Origin: Monomorium pharaonis
Lineage: Eukaryota > Arthropoda > Insecta > Hymenoptera > Formicidae
Reading direction: 5' to 3'
DNA length: 64,000 nucleotides
Assembly: GCF_013373865.1 (NCBI RefSeq)
Contig: NC_050470.1
Coordinates: forward strand, 31,748,085-31,812,084
A program made the position numbers and the translations under genes. Below the pieces are notes generated by a model. It searched no databases. It had not been told where the DNA came from and worked only from the letters and a program-made list of their open reading frames with translations. This document shows positions 21,599 to 33,283 of the stretch, piece after piece (positions within the stretch are counted from its first letter, which is position 1; each line of letters opens with the position of its first letter).

Positions 21599-24500
21599 AT
21601 GGCTCAGCCATCAGTAACGGCATACTTTAATACACGCAAACGGCAAGCGTATGATGAGTTACGTGACAAAACTAAGATTTTGTTACTAGAGCGAGATAAT
21701 CAAGCGCAAACAAGTACCATTAAGAGCAACTTGGAGCAAGCCGCGTCAGACGGAGCAAGTACGGGAAACAGTCCGAAAATCGTAATGCGGAATGCTACCA
21801 CGAATTCTAAAGACGGTGTACGGGCCAACAAAGCAGTCCGCAATATCCAGTTCGATTCTTCGAAAGTGAATAGGCCTAAAATGCGAGCCACTCGCTGTCG
21901 CACATTGCCTTCTACTGATGGAGGCCAGGCAGACATCAGAGATAGTCTTTTAAAACTAGGTAGCGATCCAGAAGCCAAGAAAGTTCCTTTTGAGAAGAAA
22001 GGTACACTTAGTCCAAAGAAGAAGCCGCAACAGACACCTAAAAAACCTTCTGTTCTTATTTCGATGGATAACGTCACAAAAGAAACTGAGAAGGAGCAAC
22101 AATCTGTCAACATATTTGGCTCTCTTACTCCACCATCGTCAAAAAAGCTTTCAACGATGGAAAAACTTGCAAATAATAAAGAATTAAGTTTGACTGACAT
22201 CAAAAACCGAATAAACAAGTCTTCCAGATTGGCAGAGCTGAAAGCTATAATGCGACGAATCAACAATCACGAGCAGATGTTGGAGCAATTGCAAAAACAG
22301 ACTGAGACTAAGAAACCTCAGATGCAAAAGTTTGACACAGTCGAACTTGAAATTCCTGTGAGGTGAGCATCTTATAATTATTTAATTATAAAATTATATA
22401 TATCTTAACGTTGTATCTTTCTTCACGTGCATACAAAGCCCACAAAAGATGTACAAATCTCCGACTAAGGGATTACTGACTCCAACCAAGGACAGAGATC
22501 TTTCCAAGACAGCTAGTCCTCAGAGGCGAATTTTGTTTGAACCTAAACAGATAACGCCAAGTCCAGGAAAGTCCACTCCTGTTAAGGCATATCAGAAATA
22601 TCTATCTTTGGCTGAAAGTGAGATACCTGGATTGGTATTACCATATCACTACAGATTCTTAGCTGAAATATTCAGATGTGTAGATACGGTATTATCCTTG
22701 TGTTAAACTTTTTTATTCTTATATATCTTGTGTAATGAACCCCTTGGATACCAATGACAAAAAATCTTGTCATTTTGAACCTTGCTCAGGATAAATGTAT
22801 TTTCTCTTCATGAAATATTTTATTATATTAGAATCTCTAAGTGATTTTATAATTGAAGCAAAGTATATTAGGGATTCTAGTATAACAAAATATTTCATAA
22901 CAAAAAGCTGTATTTTTCCAGTGTTCTGAGCAAAATAAAGTCTAAAATGACGAGAATTCTTGTCATTGGTATCCAAGGGGTTAATGTGGTTTAAATTTAT
23001 GTTTATGCAGTACAATGTCAAATGTTTATTTTTTTTAGGTTTCAGCAATGCTGTTTAATAGAAAAGAACTAATAACATTCAGCAAACTGAAACCTGCAGT
23101 TCAAGAATTGCTACGTCGTAATTTTACTCAGGAGCATCTGGCTCAAATCAAAACTATTTATCCAGATGCATATATCTATCATCAAGAAAAGCATCGAAAT
23201 TTTGGTTCAGTGTCCAAGCAAGAAAAATACGAATTAGTTTTAACACCTATAGTTGAAGAAATTAATAACAGAAATAAATCTGATGCAGATAACATATTGA
23301 AAACTGCATCTGAGAATAGTATGAACCCTACAGTACTGCTAGAAAGAAGGAAGAAATTTTTTAATGCTTTATTAGGTGCCTATTAATGATTTCACATAAT
23401 ATTAAATATAATTACCTACATATCTTTAAATTTATATTATTCTGTTACAGAAAGGGTTAAGGATGAACATGAGAAATTTTTGTTAAGTCTTGATACTCCA
23501 GGATTAATGAATATACCGAGAGAAAAAATAGTACGCTGGCATCCTGAGTTTGATGTCGAGTCTTGCAAGAAAATTGAACAAGCTGAATTACCCCAACCAC
23601 CTTATGTTGAGAAACCAACTGCTAAAGATGTTCTTGGTAAGAGTTATGACATTCGTTATGGTAGTAATAAAAATTTTGTGTGGAAAGTTTTTTATTTATT
23701 ACAAAAGAAACTCACTGTAATAGTAATTATGTATGCAATACTAGAAAAGCCAAGTGTCATAAGATCGAATTCTCCTCCTTTTTTTTAAGTGCATGTTACA
23801 TTGACATATATCGAATGTATCAAGTTTATTGTTGCCTCTTTTTTGTGATGCCGATTGGTTCTCTCGTTGTGCTTACTTCGTGTTGCAAGAGTAGCTGTCA
23901 TTGCGATTGAATTTTGACAGCTGTCAAATTTGTATGGATATTATTTATACAATTGTTGTAATTTGTTTTTAAAAAGTAAAAAGTAAAAAGTTAAATAGCG
24001 CGCGCAAAGCGCGCGTCTATGGTGTAAAATATAAAAAATCTAAAACATTTTTTATATTATATACGTATATAATACTCAATGATATAATAATGGTCTTAAT
24101 CCGAATGACAGCTTTAAGTGGGTCAAAAAATTGCACGGACTAAACAACAGTGATTTATGTAGTTGTGAAACTCAATTTTTACTCAGCTGTTGCAAAACTT
24201 TCTTGATTAATCAGCACGTAACGCAATCGGTATAAAGGTGTATTGCTTACCGCTGCGCGTAATACTTGAGCAGTTACATGTATCCTGCATTATGCGCTAC
24301 TCAACCCAATTTTTAATTAATGATTCTAAATTAATTGTAGAAAATGGATTTAAAGTATTACTTCAAAGGGATCAAGTTATTTGTAGAATATGTAGGCTTT
24401 TTTTTTATTAATGTACTTGGCAAAACAACTGTTAGATATTTATATATGTGGATATCCATTCAGTATTCGTTCTTTAACATTTTTTTACAGACAAAGCTAA

Positions 24501-25692
24501 ATCTCTGTTTAATTGTGGTACACGTATGGAGAAAGCACTACAAAGGCTCGCAGAAGCAAATCTAACTTCCAAATCTAAATCTCCATCTTCTACACAAGAT
24601 TCTACAACTCAAACAACAGAGGATAATATTCCCAAGGTTAACATTGCTATTGTGGATACTCCACCAAATACGCCATCCATACAAACTGATTATCTCAGTA
24701 CTCTATTTAAAGGCATTCCCAAGGCTTTACTTGAGAAGGTAAGAATAATTATAGGATTACTTTAACCTTTAGAGGACGGGACTGGTCCCAAAAGGGACCA
24801 CCCTGAGAAACAAAATTTTTATGTTTTTTAAGGGTAATTCGATGTGCTGAATACGGGAAAAATAGTGAAAAAAAGAGATCCGGCCCGCGTAGTAAGAGAG
24901 GGGGAAATTGCGAAGCGTGGATATGTCTCAGGCCAAAATAGGGAAACAAATATTTGACCTTAAAATGACCTTTTTCGAGGTAAAGGACGCATCTAGGATT
25001 TTTTAAACTATTTTTTTCGTATTCAGCGCAAAAAATTACGTTGAAAAACACCCAAAAATCATTGCATCAATTTTTTTACATTGATCTTTCCCTTGCGGAC
25101 GGGACTGGTCCCTTTAGGGACCACTTACTTGATCGGAGATTTGTCCTAAGTTATACATTCGATTTAAATATAAATTACACGTTTTAAAAGAGGTTGATTT
25201 GCACTGAAAATTTCCCGTCCTCTAAAGGTTAAGATTACTTTAGGTAACTGGCTAATTTATTATTTTAATATTCTTTTAAAAGCATATTTATGACTTATTT
25301 CTAAATTGTAATAATTACAGGTTCGTGCTAAACAAACGGCCAAAGCCTTAGAAGCAATGACGAGAACACCAAACGCAGATAAAGAGGCTGCATTATATTC
25401 CAGACTTCCCGAATTAGCGAAGCTTCTTCGTAACATTTTCGTAGCAGAAAAAAAGAGCGTTTTATCAATGGAGGCAGTGATACAAAAATTAGATAATTCT
25501 TTCAGAACGAAACTAACATTGCAAGAAATGGAGGAGCATATTCGACAATTGTGCAAGCTCTTACCTACATGGGCCAATATACACAACGTACGAAAGGTGG
25601 ATTATTTGAAAATAGATAAAAACGTTGAACTTGCTAAACTGATCAAACAATTAGAAATTTTAGCCAATGATAAAGTCAAACCAACATCTTAA
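21599..25692 (+). CDS. dup: DNA replication licensing factor CDT1 (double parked)
   Basis: CDT1 loads MCM2-7 with CDC6 at origins, is inhibited by geminin and is destroyed in S phase. Six exons join in frame: 21599-22362, 22439-22688, 23039-23375, 23451-23636, 24491-24738 and 25321-25692, giving 718 residues. The start MAQPSVTAYFNTRKR is the family N-terminus. It is a PIP box (Q3, V6, Y9, F10) with basic Lys14 at the +4 position of a CRL4-Cdt2 degron. The disordered N-terminal third has many S/T-P sites (e.g. SPKK, TPPSS). The geminin-binding winged helix spans about 300-450 (LPYHYRFLAEIFRCVDT; FSKLKPAVQELLRRNF; IKTIYPDAY). The MCM-binding C-terminal winged helix spans about 590-718. An in-frame ATG at 21476 would add 41 residues before the PIP box and is unlikely. 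Introns 2, 4 and 5 carry transposon-like inserts. Confidence 0.94.
22738..22982. repeat. Terminal-inverted-repeat element in CDT1 intron 2
   Basis: Ends AACCCCTTGGATACCAATGA and complement (terminal repeats of about 38 bp). Flanks TGAA/TTAA suggest a mutated TTAA target duplication. Confidence 0.75.
23824..24016 (+). repeat. GC-palindrome-ended repeat, copy 1 (CDT1 intron 4)
   Basis: Starts near TTATTGTTGCCTCTTTT, includes GACAGCTGTCAAA, and ends in AAGTTAAATAGCGCGCGCAA followed by GCGCGCG. Same family as 31651-31833, 32261-32430 and 32465-32586. Confidence 0.75.
24766..25228. repeat. piggyBac-like MITE with TTAA duplication (CDT1 intron 5)
   Basis: The 463-bp element is flanked by TTAA on both sides (24762-24765 and 25229-25232). 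It has a perfect 16-bp terminal repeat, CCTTTAGAGGACGGGA. GACTGGTCCC...GGGACCAC occurs near both ends as a subterminal repeat. TTAA duplication is the hallmark of piggyBac-type insertion. Confidence 0.85.
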
Positions 25693-26745
25693 TTTGTACA
25701 TTTTGGTAAACCATTATGCTGTTCAAATCGGAAACGTTTGATTTTGTATATTTTACATCTATGTCGTGATAAAAGGAGAGACATATAATACATCTTATTA
25801 TATATAATTTATGATTATGATTATGATATATAATTTATGACACATCACCATTTGTTTTTCTCGCTTCACATTTTTAATAAATATGAAACTATGAGGTACG
25901 AAATAAAATGTAACAAATGGGAATGTATGCAACATTGTTTCCTATTTTATTATACAAATTATAATTATTTTTACTTTATCATAATGTTTTAAAATTATTT
26001 ACGTAATGATATTATTATTATTATTAATGTGAATAATATTGCAGTATAAAACTGTTTTCAAAAAAATATTAATATAGACTGTTATCGCAGAAATTGAATT
26101 TGAATCATATTTAAGAAATTTTTTAAATTTCTTAAACAAAACCACTGACAAGGTGTATAATACATTATCTTTGACATGTTAATTAAAAAATACAACTATA
26201 CACATTATCTATATGTATGCCAAATATATTGTACTTTTATTCAAACACATTTGTCATATAAAAATTTAAATATATTAAAATTTATATTTTTATATAGTTT
26301 AATATGTGTCGATAGACATAAGATCACTGCAAAACACGACACTGGACACATTAACTGGGTTCAGGGAGACGCTATTAGCGCTAAAAGTATCATTCTATCC
26401 TTGTTGCTCAGTGAATGTCGAAGAAAGATAGAACACGCTCACAATGCCAAAAGCGTGCTCTCCGAATCCAACCATGATCATTATCAAATCGCGCGCACGC
26501 ATGTGTGTGAGGTGTAGGTCATTTGTGTGTGAACGATTCCTAACCTCTTCTGTTTTGAGTTATGTGAGCAGAGATAAGAGATATACGTGCCATATATCTA
26601 TTATAGATCTGGCACATTAAACCTCCAAAAAAAAAAGAGTTATGTGAGTGAATCATCTACACGTCGCACGTTATATTTATTGTTTGTGAACATTTATTCA
26701 TATTGTATTATATGTAGTTTTTTTAAGGAAATTTTCTGCAATATC

Positions 26746-27964
<1,219 letters not shown>

Positions 27965-28364
27965 TTTACATATGTAATAATGTACTATTTACAAAATTTC
28001 TGTCAAGAAATGGTGGTTAAGCAAAAATTATTAAGTACAATGTGACATTTGATGATTTTTATTTGTCATAAATGTGATATTAAACTGAAACACATTATGA
28101 CAATGTTTTATGTTTGGTATATGTATTTTATATTAAAATATATTTATCCAGCCTTTTCTTTTATATAAAATCACATGAACTTGATGTTATACAGAATAAA
28201 GATAACAAAAAATTAAAAAATGTTACTTTGTGATATTATAAAATAAATGGCTGTATAAATAAATGAAAGTAATATTATATAAAATATTGCTCGTTTGACT
28301 TTATTAATATAAAAGTATTACAATTTTGTTTCCCGTTTCTTTTTTTAAATACTTAGAACATTAC

Positions 28365-28438
28365 AGGCGCGCGCTACGCACGCGCTATTTATCTTTTTAC
28401 TTTTTGAAAATATAAATTGCAATAATTACATAGATAAC
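28365..28438 (-). repeat. GC-palindrome-ended repeat, partial copy
   Basis: Reads GGCGCGCGCTACGCACGCGC, then TATTT...CTTTTTACTTTTT, the reverse complement of the end of the 23824-24016 copy. It is preceded by TAGAACATTACA, a flank shared with the copy at 30116. Confidence 0.65.
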
Positions 28439-30115
28439 CATGATCTATACAAATTAACTTTTGCTAACTCAGTGATGACAGCATTCCAAAGTTATTGCAG
28501 TAAGACTATCAATCAGGGTTGCAGAAAATTAATGACAACATTTTGATAGATGCAACTATGTAAACTAGAACTAGGAGACCGATCTCTGTGGTTTTGAGTG
28601 AGGCAAAAATCTGTTAGAAATGTAGTATACAGACTAAATATACAGACATGAATGTGCAATATTATTTCTTATTTTAATATTACCTGATATTTCTCCTTAT
28701 TTCTTTTTTCTTAAACTCTATCTCACTTTGTCCGTTTCTTCTTACAGCAAAAGTCGCTGTTTCTCCTTTAAATTTCTTGAATACCGTAATCTCTCTCTTT
28801 TTTTATCTCTAAATCAATCTATCTACCTATCTCTTTTTTTCCTACTTCTTTCTTTCTTTCTGAAAGATTAAAAAATTTTTAAGATATTATCGTTATACGA
28901 AATATTTTATAAATTATTTTAAAATAAAATTTTTAATTATATTAAATATAATTGAATTATAAATTATATACATATTTTCATGTTGTTCCAAATTTGTATC
29001 TCTCTCTCTCTCTCTCTCTCTATTTATATATATATTTATCAATCTCTTTCCTGAGAAGTACGCGAAATGTTAATTTATTTTAAACTCCATATATAAGCAT
29101 ACATATACAGATAATATTGAATAATGTTATTAAAAAATTAACTATTACCTTATTACTTCTTTCTAACACTCTATCTATCTCTTACTCTTTCTCTTTTGCA
29201 CTCTCTTACTCTTTCTTCTATTTACAAAAATCGTTTCTTCTAATTATGTTATATTTCAATGTTGTTCCTTATTTCTCTTTCTATCCATATGTCTATTTAT
29301 CTATCTCTTTCCTGAAAAGTACGTGAAATGTCAAATCAATGTTATGTACTTACTATTTCCTAATCTTCTATAACAATCTTTAAATTCCTTTCCTTACACA
29401 ACAAATAATTTTACTGATATTTTAGTTTTTCAATTCATTCTCTTCTCCCTCCCTTTCTCTCTCTCTGTTTCTCTAATCTCTTTTCTTTCCTTCTCTTTTT
29501 TAAATAAAATACATGCTCTGTCAGATACGTAAAGTACGTAAACTGACACTACAGACACTACAGACGCGCGTTTTGCGCTTTGTGCGCGCTACTTCCCCAA
29601 TAGGAAAAGATTTATAAAATTGTATGACAAAAGAATTGTAAAAGATTTATAATCCGTCATTATGAGGGCATAGTTGAGAAAATAGATGTAGAAACATTAA
29701 TCTTCTATAAAACATTAATAAATGTTTGCGCAATTAAATTTTGAAATGTTATGTTGGCATAACAATAGCGATATGGCGAATCATCTTAACAGCACATTTG
29801 CTAAATTAAATTTAGAAATAAATTGTGCAATAATTGAGAAAAATATTTCAGTAAATTTTTCGTAACATGTTTAAAACATTTAGAAATATAATTGTGCACA
29901 AAAGACTCAAATTATTCCCCAATTATTCTTAAATTATGACGCAGAAATATTGAAACATGGAATGCGTAATATTGCATGTTTCAATATTTGTGCATTATAA
30001 TGTAAGAATGATTTAAGAATTTCTGACCGCTATTACTATCAATGAGATACTTAACTCTCCAACTCTAATCTGTCAGACAAAGTGTCTCTTTTTTAATCTT
30101 CACTAGAACATTACA
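28439..30115. other. Pyrimidine-rich and AT-rich repeat-like DNA
   Basis: Bases 28700-29510 are dominated by T/C runs (TCTCTC, CTTTCTTTCTTTC), with a half-copy of the GC-palindrome end at 29563-29594. No gene is seen. Confidence 0.6.
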
Positions 30116-30172
30116 GGCGCGCGCTGCGCGCGCGCTATTTGACTTTTCACTTTAAAAATAATAATAATTGCA
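30116..30172 (-). repeat. GC-palindrome-ended repeat, partial copy
   Basis: GGCGCGCGCTGCGCGCGCGC then TATTTGACTTTTCACTTT. Same orientation and same TAGAACATTACA flank as 28365-28438. Confidence 0.65.
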
Positions 30173-30248
30173 ATTTGATTTTCTCTATCTTTTGTTTACA
30201 TTAATCAAACGTCTTCTGCAATTTTGAATAAAAAAATGCAAAGTTTAA

Positions 30249-30360
30249 TTATACATACATACATACATACATACCTACATACCTACCTACATACATACAG
30301 ACCAACATACATACCTACTTGCATACTTACTGCTACCTAGCTACCTAGCTACCTAGCTAC
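30249..30360. repeat. (TACA)n / (CTAC)n tetranucleotide repeat
   Basis: TACATACA units grade into CTACCTAC and GCTACCTA variants, immediately before the minisatellite. Confidence 0.9.
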
Positions 30361-30410
30361 ATATTTATCTAGTTACGCTCGCTCGTTTGCTCCCTCCCTC
30401 CTACCCTTTT

Positions 30411-31650
30411 TCACTCACTCCTCGCTCACTCCTCGCTCACTCCTCACTCACTCGCTTACTCCTCGCTCACTCCTCCCTCACTCCTCGCTCACTCCTCGCT
30501 CCCTCCTCGCTCCCTTCTCGCTCACTCCTCGCTCCCTCCTCGCTCCCTCCTCGCTCCATCCTCGCTCCATCCTTGCTCACTTCTCGCTCACTCACTCGCT
30601 CACTCCTCGCTCCCTCCTCGCTCACTCCTCGCTCACTCCTCGCTCATTCCTCGCTCACTCCTCGCTCACTCCTCGCTCACTCACTCGCTTACTCCTCGCT
30701 CACTCCTCGCTCCCTCCTCGCTCCCTCCTCGCTCCCTCCTCGCTCCCTCCTCGCTCCCTCCTCGCTCACTCACTCGCTTACTCCTCGCTCACTCCTCGCT
30801 CCCTCCTCGCTCCCTCCTCGCTTACTCCTCGCTCACTCCTCGCTCCCTCCTCGCTCCCTCCTCGCTCACTCCTCGCTCCTTCCTCGCTCCTTCCTCGCTC
30901 TTTCCTCGCTCACTCCTCGCTCCCTCCTCGCTCCCTCCTCGCTCACTCCTCGCTCCCTCCTTGCTCACTCCTCGCTCACTCACTCGCTCACTCCTTGCTC
31001 CCTCCTCGCTCACTCCTCGCTCACTCCTCGCTCACTCCTCGCTCACTCACTCGCTTTCTCCTCGCTCCCTCCTCGCTCACTCCTTGCTCCCTCCTCGCTC
31101 CCTCCTCGCTCCCTCCTCGCTCACTCCTCGCTCCCTCCTCGCTCCCTCCTCGCTCACTCACTTGCTTACTCCTCGCTCCCTCCTCGCTCCCTCCTCGCTC
31201 CCTCCTCGCTCCCTCCTCGCTCCCTCCTCGCTCCCTCCTCGCTCCCTCCTCGCTCACTCCTCGCTCCCTCCTCGCTCACTCCTCGCTCCCTCCTCGCTCA
31301 CTCCTCGCTCACTCACTCGCTCACTCCTTGCTCCCTCCTCGCTCCCTCCTCGCTCACTCCTCGCTCACTCCTCGCTCACTCCTCGCTCACTCACTCGCTT
31401 TCTCCTCGCTCCCTCCTCGCTCACTCCTTGCTCTCTCCTCGCTCCCTCCTCGCTCACTCCTCGCTCCCTCCTCGCTCCCTCCTCGCTCACTCCTTGCTCA
31501 CTCCTTGCTCACTCACTCGCTCACTCCTCGTTCTCTCCTCGCTCACTCACTCGCTTCCTCGCTCCCTCCTCGCTCCCTCCTCGCTCACTTCTCGCTCACT
31601 CTTCGCTCTCTCTTCACTCCCTCCTCGCTCACTCCTCGCTCCCTCCTCGC
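30411..31650. repeat. 12-bp minisatellite (CTCGCTCMCTCC)n
   Basis: About 100 units of CTCGCTCACTCC / CTCGCTCCCTCC, with 8-bp insertions (CTCACTCG) and occasional CTTGCTC variants. Because 12 is a multiple of three, several frames stay open on both strands (up to 440 codons of S/L/P/R repeats). Every unit carries a CpG. It ends directly at a GC-palindrome repeat. Confidence 0.95.
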
Positions 31651-31833
31651 TTCGCGCGCGCTACTTAACTTTTTATTTTTTACTTTTTAAAAATAAATTA
31701 CAACAATAAATGTATAGATAATATTTATACAAATTTGACAGCTGTCAAAATTGCAATGACAGCTACTCTTGCAACACGAAATATGTGCAGCGAGAGAACC
31801 AATCGGCATCGCGGAAAAGCGACAACAATAAAC
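31651..31833 (-). repeat. GC-palindrome-ended repeat, full-length copy
   Basis: Starts TTCGCGCGCGCTACTTAACT and includes TTTGACAGCTGTCAAA, ACCAATCGGCATCGCGG and GACAACAATAAA. It is the reverse complement of 23824-24016 with about 20% divergence by eye. Confidence 0.75.
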
Positions 31834-31875
31834 TTCGAGAAATGCGAGCAATCGACTTTACATGCCTTTTTTTAG

Positions 31876-31926
31876 ATAGGATAGGATAGGATAGGATAGG
31901 ATAGGATAGGATAGGATAGGATAGGA
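31876..31926. repeat. (ATAGG)n pentanucleotide tract, about 10 units
   Basis: Perfect ATAGG units, one base away from the insect telomere repeat TTAGG. Confidence 0.95.
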
Positions 31927-32260
31927 TTAAATGTCTAGTAAATAAGCGATATTTTTGTGTGTGTTAAATTCATTGCAATACCTTTTGATATTAATTTTGA
32001 ATGAAATATTGAAGATTAAATGCTGTAAATATTGCATATTATTATTGCTGCATTATATTGTGAAAATATTGAAGATTATAATGTGATAATTTTAAATGCT
32101 GAAATAATTGCAAAATATTTATGTTTCAATATTTGTTTAATCTTCAACAAATATTATTTAAGAATTATATTTTAATAAAACTGTTGCGTTATGGCGAATC
32201 ATCTTAGCACAATCTTTAATGCCATTATTGTGCAATGTTTGCAAAATCTTCCTATCGGGA

Positions 32261-32430
32261 TTTACTTTTTACTTTTTAAAAATAAATTACAACGATAATT
32301 GTATAGATAATATTTATAAAAATTTAACAGCTGTCAAAATTCAATTGCAATGACAGCTATTCTTGGAACACGAAGTAAGCGCAATGAGATCGAGAACAAA
32401 TCGGCATCGCAGAAAAGAGGCAACAATAAA
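32261..32430 (-). repeat. GC-palindrome family copy lacking its GC end
   Basis: Starts TTTACTTTTTACTTTTTAAA, then ...AACAGCTGTCAAA and CGGCATCGCAGAAAAGAGGC. It faces the next copy across about 34 bp. Confidence 0.7.
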
Positions 32431-32464
32431 TTCCATCCGATTTTACATCTCCTTTTTCAGATCC

Positions 32465-32586
32465 CTATTGTTGCCGCTTTTCCGCGATACTGATTAGTTC
32501 TCTCGCTTGACTCATTTCATAATGCGAGAGTTTAATTTTGACAGTTTAGTTAATACATACGCTCGCAAAGCGCGCGCTGCGTGCTA
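32465..32586 (+). repeat. GC-palindrome-ended repeat, opposite orientation
   Basis: CTATTGTTGCCGCTTTTCCG to GCTCGCAAAGCGCGCGC and TGCTAGT. With 32261-32430 it makes an imperfect inverted pair. Confidence 0.7.
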
Positions 32587-32679
32587 GTAGGATAAATTTA
32601 TTAGTCATTTACTATAATTTCAAATTGTGTGTGTGTGTGTGTGTGTGTGTAAAATTTATGCACATATGTATGTACATGG

Positions 32680-32950
32680 AAAGAATTTTCTCTTAAAAAT
32701 TATCCTGAAAATCGTGGTAATTGTGGGATAACGTAAACTTGGAAAAATTTTACTATACTTTTGACAAAATTTGATAAAATTTTGCTATACTTCTAACAAA
32801 ATTTACTAAAACTTTGTCCAATTTTATTAAAATTTTACTAAATTTTAGTAAATTTTAGTAAATTTTGTTAAAAGTATGGTAAAATTCTTCAAGGTTTACG
32901 TTGTCTCACAATTACCACGATTTTCAGGGTAATTTGTAAAAGAAAATTCT
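32680..32950. repeat. Foldback element, family H, copy 1
   Basis: GAAAGAATTTTCTCTTAAAA ... TCCTGAAAATCGTGGTAATT and complement. The interior is a run of AAATTTTACTAAA-type repeats. Second copy at 37509-37818. Confidence 0.8.
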
Positions 32951-33242
32951 GTAGATGCTTCTAAGGAAAAAAGGATAAAGAAAACTTTTAATTTTGCTTT
33001 ACATATTATTTATTGACAGTTGTCAAACATGTAATGAACAAACGTTTGCCTAAGTTTCATGTTGGTCGAAAGGATAGAAAGCGAAAGAGAGGCGAATGGA
33101 GAATCAACGAGAGACCAGCCAAGAGTCTCAACATCGAGATTGGGGGTAGATTTCCTTTGATCCCTAACAAGGAACACAAAGTTGTATTATTTCCACCTGG
33201 GTTTCAAACGGTTCAGAATCCGCCAGGCGTGAAACACGATCC

Positions 33243-33283
<41 letters not shown>

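Noticed and set aside
21990..22187. Second plus-strand frame within CDT1 exon 1
   Set aside because: Shadow frame of a well-supported exon.
21700..22266. 188-residue minus-strand frame inside CDT1 exon 1
   Set aside because: Shadow of the CDT1 coding strand; no homology and no splice context.
30387..31709. 440-residue open frame
   Set aside because: It is the translation of a 12-bp tandem repeat; several frames are open on both strands and there is no non-repeat domain.
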